64,000 nucleotides of DNA from Isoperla grammatica (GCA_945910005.1 OX246749.1:21348197-21412196); one strand, 5' to 3'; positions 41,147 to 52,300 are shown, counted from the stretch's first letter. Made by a program: numbers and translations. The notes: generated by a model from the sequence alone, not told the origin.

Positions 41147-43565
41147 GCCTAACAATCTCCCCAATGTGGCTCTCGTCACACCGTCATACTTGCGGCCCTC
41201 TTTGCAATACAAGCGTCTCACAATCTCTCCAATGTGGCTCTCGTCACTCCCCCATACTTGCGGCCCTCTTTGCAATCCAAGTGCCTAACAATCTCCCCAA
41301 TATGGCTCTCGCCACTCCGCCATACTTGCGGCCCTCTTTGCAATCCAAGCGCCTAACAATCTCCCCAAGGTGGCACTTTCACTCCGTCACTCTTGCGGCC
41401 CTCTTTGCAATCCAAGCGCCTAACAATCTCTCCAATGTGGCTCTCGTCACTCCGGCATACTTGCGGCCCTCTTGAATCAGAGCGCCTAACAATCTCCTCA
41501 ATGTGGATCTCGCCACTCCGTCATACTTGCGGCCCTCTTTGCAATCCAAGCGCCTCACAATCTCCCTATGGTGGCACTTTCACTCCGTCACTTTTGCGGC
41601 CCTCTTTGCAATCCAAGCGCCTAACAATCTCCCCCATGTGGTTCTCGCCACTCCGTCATACTTGCGGCCCTCTTTGCAATCAAAGCGCCTAACAATCTCC
41701 CCGATGTGGCTCTCGCCACTCCGTCATACTTGCGGCCCTCTTTTCAATCCAAGCGCCTAACAATCTCCCCAATGTGGCTCTCGTCACTTTACCATACTTG
41801 CGGCCCTCTTTGCAATCCAAGCGCCTAACAATCTCTCGATGTGGTTCTCGTCACTCCGCCATACTTGCGGCCCTCTTTGCAGTCCAAGCGCCTAACAATC
41901 TCCCCAATGTGGCTCTCGTCACACCGTCATGCTTGCGGCCCTCTCTGCAATTCTAGCGCCTAACAATCTCCCCAGTGTGTCTCTCGTCACTCCGCCATAC
42001 TTGCGGCCCTCTTTGTAATCCAAGCGCCTAAAAATCTCCCCAATGTGGCTCTCGCCACTCCGTCATTTTTGCGGCCCTCTTTGCAATCCAAGCGCCTAAC
42101 AATCTCCCCGATGTGGCTCTCGTCACTCCACCTATATTTGCGGCCCTCTGTGCAATCAAAGCGCCTAACAATCTCCCCAATGTTGCTCTCGCCACTCCGT
42201 CAAACTTGCGGCCCTCTTTGCAATCCAAGCGCCTAATTATGTCCTTAATGTGGCTCTCGTCACACCGTCATACTTTCGGCCCTCTTTGCAATCAGAGCGC
42301 CTTACATTCTCCCCAATGTGGCTCTCGTCACACCGTCATACTTGCGGCCCTCTTTGCCATCCAAGCACCAAACAATCTCCCCAATGTTGCTCTCGCCACT
42401 CCGTCATACTTGCGGCCCTCTTTGCAATCAGAGCGCCTTACAATCTCCCCAATATGGCTCTCGTCACTCCACCATACTTGCGGCCCTCTTTGCAATCAAA
42501 ACGCGTAACAATCTCCCCGATGTGGCTCTCGGCACTCCGCCATTCTTGCGGCCCTCTTTGCATTCCAAGCGCCTAACAATCTCCCCAATATGGCTTTCGT
42601 CACTCCACCATACTTGCGGCCCTCTTTGCAATCAAAACAACTAACAATCTCCCTAATGTGGCTCTCGTCACACCTTCATACTTGCGGCCCTATTTGCAAT
42701 CAAAGCGCCTAACAATCTCCATAATGTGGCTCTCGTCACACCGTCATACTTGCGGCCCTCTTTGCAATCCAAACGCCTAACAATCTCCCCAATGTGGCTC
42801 TCGCCACTCCGTCATACTTGCGGCCCTCTTTGCAATCCAAGCGCCTAACAGTCTCCCCAATGTGGTACTCGCCACTCCGTCATACTTGCGGCCCTCTTTG
42901 CAATCAAAGCGCATAACAATCTCCCCGATGTGGCTCTCGCCACTCCGTCATACTTGCGGCCCTCTTTTCAATCCAAGCGCCTAACAATCTCCCCAATGTG
43001 GCTCTCGACACTTTGTCATACTTGCGGCCCTCTTTGCAATCCAAGCGCCTTACCATTTCCCCGATGTGGTTCTCGTCACTCCGTCATACTTGCGGCCCTC
43101 TTTGCCATCCAAGCGCCTAACAATCTCCCCAATGTGGCTCTCGTCAAACCGTAATGCTTGCAGCCCTCTTTGCAATTCAAGCGCCTAACAATCTCCCCAG
43201 TGTGGCTCTCGTCACTCCGCCATACTTGCGGCCCTCTTTGCAATCCAAGCGCCTAACAATCTCCCCAATGTGGCTCTCGTCCCTCCACCTATATTTGCGG
43301 CCCTCTGTGCAATCAAAGCGCCTAACAATCTCCCCAGTGTTGCTCTCGCCACTCCGTCATACTTGCGGCCCACTTTGCAATCCAAGCGCCTAACAATGTC
43401 CCCAATGTAACTCTCGTCACACCGTCATACTTGCGGACCTCTTTGCAATCCAAGCGCCTAACAATCTCCCCAGTGTTGCTTTCCCACTCCGTCATACTTG
43501 CGGCCCTCTTTGCAATCCAAGCGCCTAACAATCTCCCCAATGTGGCGCTCGTCACACCGTCATAC

Positions 43566-45079
43566 TTGCGGCCCTCTTTGCAATCCAAGTGCCTAACAAT
43601 CTCCCCAATATGGCTCTCGCCACTCCGCCATACTTGCGGCCCTCTTTGCAATCCAAGCGCCTAACAATCTCCCACAGGTGGCACTTTCACTCCGTCACTC
43701 TTGCGGCCCTCTTTGCAATCCAAGCGCCTAACAATCTCTCCAATGTGGCTCTCGTCACTCCGGCATACTTGCGGCCCTCTTGAATCAGAGCGCCTAACAA
43801 TCTCCTCAATGTGGATCTCGCCACTCCGTCATACTTGCGGCCCTCTTTGCAATCCAAGCGCCTCACAATCTCCCTAAGGTGGCACTTTCACTCCGTCACT
43901 CTTGCGGCCCTCTTTGCAATCCAAGCGCCTAACAATCTTCCCCATGTGGTTCTCGCCACTCTGTCATACTTGCGGCCCTCTTTGCAATCAAAGCGCCTAA
44001 CAATCTCCCCGATGTGGCTCTCGCCACTCCGTCATACTTGCGGCCCTCTTTTCAATCCAAGCGCCTAACAATCTCCCCAATGTGGCTCTCGTCACTTTGT
44101 CATACTTGCGGCCCTCTTTGCAATCCAAGCGCCTAACAATCTCTCGATGTGGTTCTCGTCACTCCGCCATACTTGCGGCCCTCTTTGCAGTCCAAGCGCC
44201 TAACAATCTCCCCAATGTGGCTCTCGTCACACCGTCATGCTTGCGGCCCTCTTTGCAATTCAAGCGCCTAACAATCTCCCCAGTGTGGCTCTCGTCACTC
44301 CGCCATACTTGCGGCCCTCTTTGTAATCCAAGCGCCTAACAATCTCCCCAATGTGGCTCTCGCCACTCCGTCATTCTTGCGGCCTTCTTTGCAATCCAAG
44401 CGCCTAACAATCTCCCCGATGTGGCTCTCGTCACTTCACCTATATTTGCGTCCCTCTGTGCAATCAAAGCGCCTAACAATCTCCCCAGTGTTGCTCTCGC
44501 CACTCCGTCAAACTTGCGGCCCTCTTTGCAATCCAAGCGCCTAATTATGTCCTTAATGTGGCTCTCGTCACACCGTCATACTTGCGGCCCTCTTTGCCAT
44601 CCAAGCGCCTAACAATCTCCCCAATGTGGCTCTCGCCACTCCGTCATACTTGCGGCCATCTTTGCAATCAGAGCGCCTTACAATCTCCCCGATGTTGCTT
44701 TCGCCACTCCGCCATTCTTGCGGCCCTCTTTGCAATCCAAGCGCCTAACAATCTCCCCAATATGGCTCTCGTCACTCCACTATACTTGCGGCCCTCTTTG
44801 CAATCAAAACGCTTAACAATCTCCCCAATGTGGCTCTCGTCAAACCTTCATACTTGCGGCCCTCTTTGCAATCCAAGTGCCTAACATATCCCCAATGTAT
44901 CTCTCGTCACTCCGTCATACTTGCGGCCCTCTTTGCAATCCAAGCGCCTCACAAACTCCCCAATGTGGCTCTCGTTACTCCGTCATACTTGCGGCCCTCT
45001 TTTCAATCCAAGCGGTTAACAATCTCCCCAATGTGGCTCTCGTCGCTCCGTCATACTTGCGGCCCTCTTTGCAATCCAA
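43566..45079 (+). repeat. 1.5-kb higher-order satellite repeat, copy 2 (abuts block 1)
   Basis: Second copy. It leaves the match at AATCCAAATGCCAAAC, the start of the monomer that immediately precedes block 1. A CAAGTGCCAAAC monomer likewise precedes blocks 2, 3 and 4. Confidence 0.75.
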
Positions 45080-45603
45080 ATGCCAAACAATCTCCCCAAT
45101 GTGGCTCTCGTCACACCGTCACTCGTCACACCAGTAGAGTTACTACGTCACCAAGGATTATTGTTGACCTTAAGTTCGACGCTACGACTAACTAGGTACC
45201 ACCGTTCATCCACAATCGGTACCGAAAGTGGAACTTGATAAGAAAATCTTTGAAATTTCGGCGACGCCTCACGTCGCTCACAAAAAACATAGCGACGCGA
45301 TGATTTGTTTGAAAGTAGACCATGTTCATATCTACCTTGAGAAGTAACTTTAAGATCCCCCAATTAAACAATATAGCCGTAAAGAATATAATTCTAAAAA
45401 ACAGAGTGTCTTTGAGCACGTCTTTGACGACGCGTAGCGTGTCTTGTTAAATGGTTAATATAATAATGATTAGAGTTTCTCCGTTGGACATTCATACTCT
45501 ATACATAAAACATGTTAATGCTTGCCTTGCATTAATGGTTAGCCGAGGAAACATGTTTTAATGTTGGCGTGATGACGAGCTATCTGAATACAACAAGCTA
45601 TGC

Positions 45604-45730
45604 CATACATTGAGAACAGTGTGTTATCTACCAGTGTAAGCAACGTTACTTCCATCGATTGGCGTGGCGTACGAAGTGACGTTGTAGCTTCGAATACTTG
45701 AGGTCTGGGGTTCGAGACCCGGTACACCCA
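45604..45730 (+). ncRNA. tRNA-like Pol III module A, block 1
   Basis: Candidate RNA polymerase III unit. The tRNA-like part is 45658-45730. The A box is TGGCGTACGAAG at 45665; the B box is GGTTCGAGACC at 45709, exactly 44 nt downstream, the spacing of real tRNA genes without a variable arm. The D-stem can pair as GCGT with ACGT (one wobble), and the T-stem has GGG/CCC next to the loop. The acceptor arms do not pair and the anticodon stem is poor, so this is not a working tRNA. A T6 run follows at 45734. The upstream 54 bp (45604-45657, starting CATACATTGAGA) is shared with module B. It could be a tRNA-derived SINE head, a decayed tRNA gene, or a small non-tRNA Pol III gene with internal boxes. 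Box identity and spacing are read directly; transcription is inferred. Confidence 0.55.
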
Positions 45731-45733
45731 CTC

Positions 45734-45739
45734 TTTTTT
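45734..45739 (+). terminator. T6 run, candidate Pol III terminator, module A block 1
   Basis: Six T on the coding strand, 15 nt after the B box and 4 nt after the tRNA-like part. Four or more T is the standard Pol III stop signal. Confidence 0.5.
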
Positions 45740-46052
45740 GTTCCACCATTTTCACGCATTAATATCAATGCATCAACGTGAATGGACACGGTTTATTTTT
45801 TACCGGTTAAACGGCTCGTTGTTACCACAAACGATTTACTCTTTCGCGATCACGCGATCAAGATCTATCAAAGGCGATTTTAAAAAGACAATGTGTTGAA
45901 ACTGAATTTTTAGAGTTAGTTAAAAAACGGCTTCCTGGATATTCTTGGATGTTTTTTAAATCCAATGAGACCCTCGCTGTCCATAAATCTATCTAGCTTT
46001 GGTGTTACAATTACAATAAGAATGAATCGAGATACAATGAGATGTATTCATG

Positions 46053-46179
46053 CATACATTGAGAGCAGTGGGTTATCTATCAGTGTAAGCGATCCAATTT
46101 CCATCGAGTGGCATGGCGTACGGGGTAGCGACGCCGACTAGTGTTTTCGCGGTCTGGGGTTCGAGTCCCGTAACCGGCA
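46053..46179 (+). ncRNA. tRNA-like Pol III module B, block 1
   Basis: Paralogue of module A, 449 bp downstream in the same orientation. The A box TGGCGTACGGGG starts at 46114 and the B box GGTTCGAGTCC at 46158, again 44 nt apart. The D-stem pairs perfectly (GCGT/ACGC), better than in module A. The T-stem has GGG/CCC beside the loop. The acceptor arm does not pair. A T7 run follows at 46183. In the first 38 nt of the shared upstream box only three positions differ from module A, while the region between the A and B boxes is much more diverged. This suggests an old tandem duplication of the module. Confidence 0.55.
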
Positions 46180-46182
46180 GTC

Positions 46183-46189
46183 TTTTTTT
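46183..46189 (+). terminator. T7 run, candidate Pol III terminator, module B block 1
   Basis: Seven T on the coding strand, 4 nt after the tRNA-like part of module B; same relative position as the T6 run of module A. Confidence 0.5.
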
Positions 46190-46350
46190 CTTCCATATTC
46201 AGACAAGCAAAGTTGAGAAGGGTTTACTAAGGGGAAATTTTTTTTTCAAGCGCTCGTAGCTACCATACGGGATGTCCAAATTTGTTTTTGTATTTTTTTT
46301 TTTTTTTTTTGCGTTAATTATCTAGACATCCTGAAAACAAAAATGTGCTG

Positions 46351-49300
46351 TTTGCAATCCATGTGCCTAACATCTCCCTAATGTGGCTCTCGCCACTCCG
46401 TCATACTTGCGGCCCTCTTTGCAATCTAAGCGTCTAACAATCTCCCCAATGTGGATCTCGCCACTCCGTCATACTTGCGGCCCTCTTTGCAATCCAAGCG
46501 CCTCACAATCTCCCTAAGGTGGCACTTTCACTCCGTCACTCTTGCGGCCCTCTTTGCAATCCAAGCGCCTAACAATCTCCCCCATGTGGTTCTCGCCACT
46601 CCGTCATACTTGCGGCCCTCTTTGCAATCAAAGCGCCTAACAATCTCCCCGATGTGGCTCTCGCCACTCCGTCATACTTGCGGCCCTCTTTTCAATCCAA
46701 GCGCCTAACAATCTCCCCAATGTGGCTCTCGTCACTTTGTCATACTTGCGGGCCTGTTTGCAATCCAAGCGCCTAACAATCTCTCGATGTGGTTCTCGTC
46801 ACTCCGCCATACTTGCGGCCCTCTTTGCAGTCCAAGCGCCTAACAATCTCCCCAATGTGGCTCTCGTCACACCGTCATGCTTGCGGCCCTCTTTGCAATT
46901 CAAGCGCCTAACAATCTCCCCAGTGTGGCTCTCGTCACTCCGCCATACTTGCAGCCCTCTTTGTAATCCAAGCGCCTAACAATCTCCCCAATGTGGCTCT
47001 CGCCACTCCGTCATTCTTGCGGCCCTCTTTGCAATCCAAGCGCCTAACAATCTCCCCGATGTGGCTCTCGTCACTCCACCTATATTTGCGGCCCTCTGTG
47101 CAATCAAAGCGCCTAACAATCTCCCCAGTGTTGCTCTCGCCACTCCGTCAAACTTGCGGCCCTCTTTGCAATCCAAGCGCCTAATTATGTCCTTAATGTG
47201 GCTCTCGTCACACCGTCATACTTGCGGCCCTCTTTGCAATCAGAGCGCCTTACAATCTCCCCAATGTGGCTCTCGTTACACCGTCATACTTGCGGCCCTC
47301 TTTGCCATCCAAGCACCAAACAATCTCCCCAATGTTGCTCTCGTCACTCCGCCATACTTGCGGCCCTCTTTGCAGTCCAAGCGCCTAACAATCTCCCCAA
47401 TGTGGCTCTCGTCACACCGTCATGCTTGCGGCCCTCTTTGTAATCCAAGCGCCTAACAATCTCCCCAATGTGGTACTCGCCACTCCGTCATACTTGCGGC
47501 CCTCTTTGCAATCAAAGCGCATAACAATCTCCCCGATGTGGCTCTCGACACTTTGTCATACTTGCGGCCCTCTTTGCAATCCAAGCGCCTTACCATCTCC
47601 CCGATGTGGTTCTCGTCACTCCGTCATACTTGCGGGCCTCTTTGCCATCCAAACGCCTAACAATCTCCCCAATGTGGCTCTCGTCAAACCGTAATGCTTG
47701 CAGCCCTCTTTGCAATTCAAGCGCCTAACAATCTCCCCGGTGTGGCTCTCGTCACTCCGCCATACTTGCGGCCCTCTTTGCAATCCAAGCGCCTAACAAT
47801 CTCCCCAATGTGGCTCTCGTCCCTCCACCTATATTTGCGGCCCTCTGTGCAATCAAAGCGCCTAACAATCTCCCCAGTGTTGCTCTCGCCACTCCGTCAT
47901 ACTTGCGGCCCACTTTGCAATCCAAGCGCCTAACAATGTCCCCAATGTGGCTCTCGTCACACCGTCATACTTGCGGACCTCTTTGCAATCCAAGCGCCTA
48001 ACAATCTCCCCAGTGTTGCTTTCCCACTCCGTCATACTTGCGGCCCTCTTTGCAATCCAAGCGCCTAACAATCTCCCCAGTGTGGCTCTCGTCACACCGT
48101 CATACTTGCGGCCCTCTTTGCAATACAAGCGTCTCACAATCTCTCCAATGTGGCTCTCGTCACTCCCCCATACTTGCGGCCCTCTTTGCAATCCAAGTGC
48201 CTAACAATCTCCCCAATATGGCTCTCGCCACTCCGCCATACTTGCGGCCCTCTTTGCAATCCAAGCGCCTAACAATCTCCCCAAGGTGGCACTTTCACTC
48301 CGTCATACTTGCGGCCCTCTTTGCAATCAGAGCGCCTTACAATCTCCCCAATGTGGCTCTCGTCACTCCGGCATACTTGCGGCCCTCTTTGCAATAAGAG
48401 CGCCTAACAATTTCCCCAATGTGGCTCTCGCCACTCCGTCATACTTGTGGCCCTCTTTGCAATCCAAGCGCCTAACAATCTCCCCCATGTGGTTCTCGCC
48501 ACTCCGTCATACTTGCGGCTCTCTTTGCAATCAAAGCGCCTAACAATCTCCCCGATGTGGCTCTCGCCACTCCGTCATACTTGCGGCCCTCTTTTCAATC
48601 CAAGCGCCTAACAATCTCCCCAATGTGGCTCTCGTCACTTTGTCATACTTGCGGCCCTCTTTGCAATCCAAGCGCCTAACAATCTCTCGATGTGGTTCTC
48701 GTCACTCCGCCATACTTGCGGCCCTCTTTGCAGTCCAAGCGCTTCACAATCTCCCCAATGTGGCTCTCGTCACACCGTCATACTTGCGGCCCTCATTGCA
48801 TTCAAGTGCCTCACATCTCCCAAATGGGCCTGTCGTCACTCCGTCATACTTGCGGCCCTCTTTGCAATCAAAGCGCCTCACAATCTCCCCAATGTGGCTC
48901 TCGTCACTCTGTCATACTTGCGGCCCTCTTTGCAATCCAAGCGCCTAACAATCTCCCCAATGTGGCTCTCGTCACACCGCCATTCTTGCGGCCCTCTTTG
49001 CAATCCAAGCACCTTACAATCTTCCCAATGTGGCTCTCGTCACTGCACCATACTTGCGGCCCTCTTTGCAATCCAAGCGCCTTTCAATCTCCCCAGTGTT
49101 GCTCTCGCCACTCCGTCATACTTGCGGCCCTCTTTGCAATCCAAGCGCCTAACAATCTCCCCAATGTGGCTCTCGTCACACCGTCATACTTGCGGCCCTC
49201 TTTGCAATACAAGCGTCTAACAATCTCTCCTATGTGGCTCTCGTCACTCCACTATTTTTGCGGCCCTCTTTGCAATCCAAGTGCCTTACATCTCCCTAAT

Positions 49301-52300
49301 GTGGCTCTCGCCACTCCGCCATACTTGCGGCCCTCTTTGCCATCCAAGCGCCTAACAATCTCCAAAATGTGGCTCTCGCCACTCCGTCATACTTGCGGCC
49401 CTCTTTGCAATCAGAGCGCCTTACAATCTCCCCAATGTGGCTCTCGCCACTCCGTCATACTTGCGGCCCTCTTTGCAATCAGAGCGCCTTACAATCTCCC
49501 CAAAGTGGCTCTCGTCACAACGTCATACTTGCGGCCCTCTTTGCCATCCAAGCACCTTACAATCTCCCCAATGTTGCTCTCGCCACTCCGTCATACTTGC
49601 GCCCTTCTTTGCAATCAGAGCGCCTTACAATCTCCCCGATGTTTCTATCGCCACCCCGCTATTCTTGCGGCCCTCTTTGCAATCCAAGTGCCTAATAATC
49701 TCCCCAATATGGCTCTCGTCACTCCACCATACTTGCGGCCCTCTTTGCAATCAAAACGCGTAACAATCTCCCCGATGTGGCTCTCGCCACTCCGCCATTC
49801 TTGCGGCCCTCTTTGCAATCCAAGCGCCTTACAATCTCCCCAATATGGCTCTCGTCACTCCACCATACTTGCGGCCCTCTTTGCAATCAAAACAACTTAC
49901 AATCTCCCTAATGTGGCTCTCGTCACACCTTCATACTTGCGGCCCTCTTTGCAATCAAAGCGCCTAACAATCTCCCCAATGTGGCTCTCGTGTCACCGTC
50001 ATACTTGCGGCCCTCTTTGCAATCCAAGCGCCTAACAATCTCCCCAATGTGGCTCTCGCCACTCCGTCATACTTGCGGCCCTCTTTGCAATCCAATCGCC
50101 TAACAATCTTCCCAATGTGGTTCTCGCCACTCCGTCATACTTGCGGCCCTCTTTGCAATCAAAGCGCATAACAATCTCCCCGATGTGGCTCTCGCAACTC
50201 CGTCATACTTGCGGCCCTCTTTTCAATCCAAGCGCCTAACAATCTCCCCAATGTGGCTCTCGTCACTTTGTCATATTTGCGGCCCTCTTTTCAATCCAAG
50301 CGCCTTACCATCTTCCCGATGTGGTTCTCGTCACTCCGTCATACTTGCGGCCCTCTTTGCCATCCAAGCGCCTAACAATCTCCCAAATGTGGCTCTCGTC
50401 AAACCGTAATGCTTGCGGCCCTCTTTGCAATTCAAACGCCTAACAATCTCCCCAGTGTAGCTCTCGTCACTCCGCCATACTTGCGGCCCTCTTTGCAATC
50501 CAAGCGCCTAACAATCTCCCCAATGTGGCTCTCGTCCCTCCACCTATATTTGCGGCCCTCTGTGCAATCAAAGCGCCTAACAATCTCCCCAGTGTTGCTC
50601 TCGCCACTCCGTCATACTTGCGGCCCTCTTTGCAATCCAAGCGCCTAACAATGTCCCATATGTGGCTCTCGTCACACCTTCATACTTGCGGCCCTCTTTG
50701 CAATCCAAGCGCCTAACAATCTCCCCAGTGTTGCTTTCCCACTCCGTCATACTTGCGGCCCTCTTTGCAATCCAAGCGCCTCACAATCTCCCCAATGTGG
50801 CTCTCGTCACACCGTCATACTTGCGGCCTCTTTGCAATACAAGCGTCTCACAATCTCTCCAATGTGGCTCTCGTCACTCCCCCATACTTGCGGCCCTCTT
50901 TGCAATCCAAGTGCCTAACAATCTCCCCAATATGGCTCTCGCCACTCCGCCATACTTGCGGCCCTCTTTGCAATCCAAGCGCCTAACAATCTCCCCAAGG
51001 TGGCACTTTCACTCCGTCACTCTTGCGGCCCTCTTTGCAATCCAAGCGCCTTACAATGTCTCCAATGTGGCTCTCGTCACTCCGGCATACTTGCGGCCCT
51101 CTTGAATCAGAGCGCCTAACAATCTCCCCAATGTGGCTCTCGTAACTCCGTCATACTTGCGGCCCTCTTTGCAATCCAAAGGCCTCACAATCTCCCCATG
51201 GTGGCACTTTTACTCCGTCACTCTTGCGGCCATCTTTGCAATCCAAGCGCCTAACAATCTCCCTTATGTGGTTCTCGCCACTCCGTCATACTTGCGGCCC
51301 TGTTTGCAATCAAAGCGCCTAACAATCTCCCCGATGTGGCTCTCGCTACTCCGTCATACTTGCGGCCCTCTTTTCAATCCAAGCGCCTAACAATCTCCCC
51401 AATGTGGCTCTCGTCACTTTGTCATACTTGCGGCCCTCTTTGCAATCCAAGCGCCTAACAATCTCTCGATGTGGTTCTCGTCACTCCGCCATACTTGCGG
51501 CCCTTTTTGCAGTCCAAGCGCCTAACAATCTCCCTAATGTGGCTCTCGTCACACCGTCATGCTTGCGGCCCTCTTTGCAATTCAAGCGCCTAACAATCTC
51601 CCCAGTGTGGCTCTCGTCACTCCGCCATACTTGCGGCCCTCTTTGCAATCCAAGCGCCTAACAATCTCCCCAATGTGGCTCTCGCCACTCCGTCATACTT
51701 GCGGCCCTCTTTGCAATCCAAGCGCCTACCAATCTCCCCAATGTGGCTCTCGTCACTCCACCTATATTTGCGGCCCTCTGTGCAATCAAAGCGCCTAACA
51801 ATCTCCCCAGTGTTGCTCTCGCCACTCCGTCAAACTTGCGGCCCTCTTTGCAATCCAAGCGCCTAATTATGTCCCCAATGTGGCTCTCGTCACACCGTCA
51901 TACTTGCGGCCCTCTTTGCCATCCAAGCGCCTAACAATCTCCCCAATGTGGCTCTCGCCACTCCGTCATACTTGCGGCCCTCTTTGCAATCAGAGCGCCT
52001 TACAATCTCCCCGATGTGGCTTTCGCCACTCCGCCATTCTTGCGGCCCTCTTTGCAATCCAAGCGCCTAACAATCTCCCCAATATGGCTCTCGTCACTCC
52101 ACCATACTTGCGGCCCTCTTTGCAATCAAAACGCTTAACAATCTCCCCAATGTGGCTCTCGTCAAACCTTCATACTTGCGGCCCTCTTGGCAATCCAAGC
52201 GCCTGACAATCTCCCCAATGTGGCTCTCGTCGCTCCGTCATACTTGCGGCCCTCTTTGCAATCCAAGTGCCAAACAATCTCCCCAATGTGGCTCTCGTCA

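Larger units (their letters stand above)
1..45120 (+). repeat. 68-bp tandem satellite array, segment 1
   Basis: Uninterrupted head-to-tail array of a 68-bp monomer, about 660 copies by length. Each monomer has a nearly invariant core, CTTGCGGCCCTCTTTGCAAT, followed by a more variable 48 bp that includes AAGCGCC, AATCTCCCC, TGTGGCTCTCG and CACTCCGTCATA. By my count the consensus has 26 C, 11 G, 18 T and 13 A (54% GC, strongly C-rich on this strand). Common variants are CCTAAC/CCTTAC/CCTCAC after AAGCG, CAATG/CGATG/CAGTG before the GTGG motif, and CGTCAC/CGCCAC. Several 67-bp forms exist, such as ACATCTCC in place of ACAATCTCC, and GGCACTTTCAC in place of the usual GGCTCTCGTCAC. One HaeIII site (GGCC) and one HhaI/HaeII site (AGCGCC) recur per monomer. 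No inverted monomer was seen. I see no gene in this stretch. Confidence 0.98.
45121..46350 (+). repeat. 1.23-kb interspersed block, copy 1, with paired Pol III-like modules
   Basis: Non-satellite, AT-richer sequence interrupting the array. The left edge follows satellite ending in CTCGTCACACCGTC. The 11-bp CTCGTCACACC occurs at 45107-45117 and again at 45122-45132, so the true edge may lie anywhere from 45121 to 45133. The right edge is GTGCTG, followed by satellite TTTGCAATCC. In order the block holds: a hairpin GCGACG-5 nt-CGTCGC (45261-45277); tRNA-like module A (45604-45739); a tandem 8-bp repeat CGCGATCA x2 (45845-45860); module B (46053-46189); a long T tract (about 46293-46310) that varies between copies; and a 7-bp inverted repeat GGATGTC/GACATCC (46270-46276 and 46325-46331). 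I found no terminal inverted repeats, no transposase-like frame and no poly(A) tail. It could be a composite SINE, a non-autonomous element, or a duplicated chromosomal fragment holding small Pol III genes. Confidence 0.9.

Noticed and set aside
1..45120. CRISPR array
   Set aside because: Repeats are contiguous 68-bp monomers with no unique spacers between a short repeat, and the context is eukaryotic.
45261..45277. GCGACG/CGTCGC hairpin as a conserved RNA structure
   Set aside because: Block 4 loses one base pair without compensation, so there is no evidence that the stem is maintained.
45148..45727. Small minus-strand frames of 62-75 codons in each 1.23-kb block
   Set aside because: They are preserved only because the four blocks are near-identical. 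They overlap one another or module A, and resemble no family I recognise.
45658..45730. Functional tRNA gene
   Set aside because: A and B boxes are good, but the acceptor arms do not pair, the anticodon stem is poor, and the T-stem has outer mismatches.
45121..46350. DNA transposon, LTR element or autonomous LINE
   Set aside because: No terminal inverted or direct repeats of useful length, no transposase, integrase or reverse transcriptase frame, and no clear target site duplication.
48692..50035. 447-codon open frame (and its copy at 58787-60130), plus the 302-, 289- and 266-codon frames elsewhere
   Set aside because: All consist of satellite monomers read through successive frames. Similar open frames overlap on both strands, variants change residues freely, and no known domain is recognisable.
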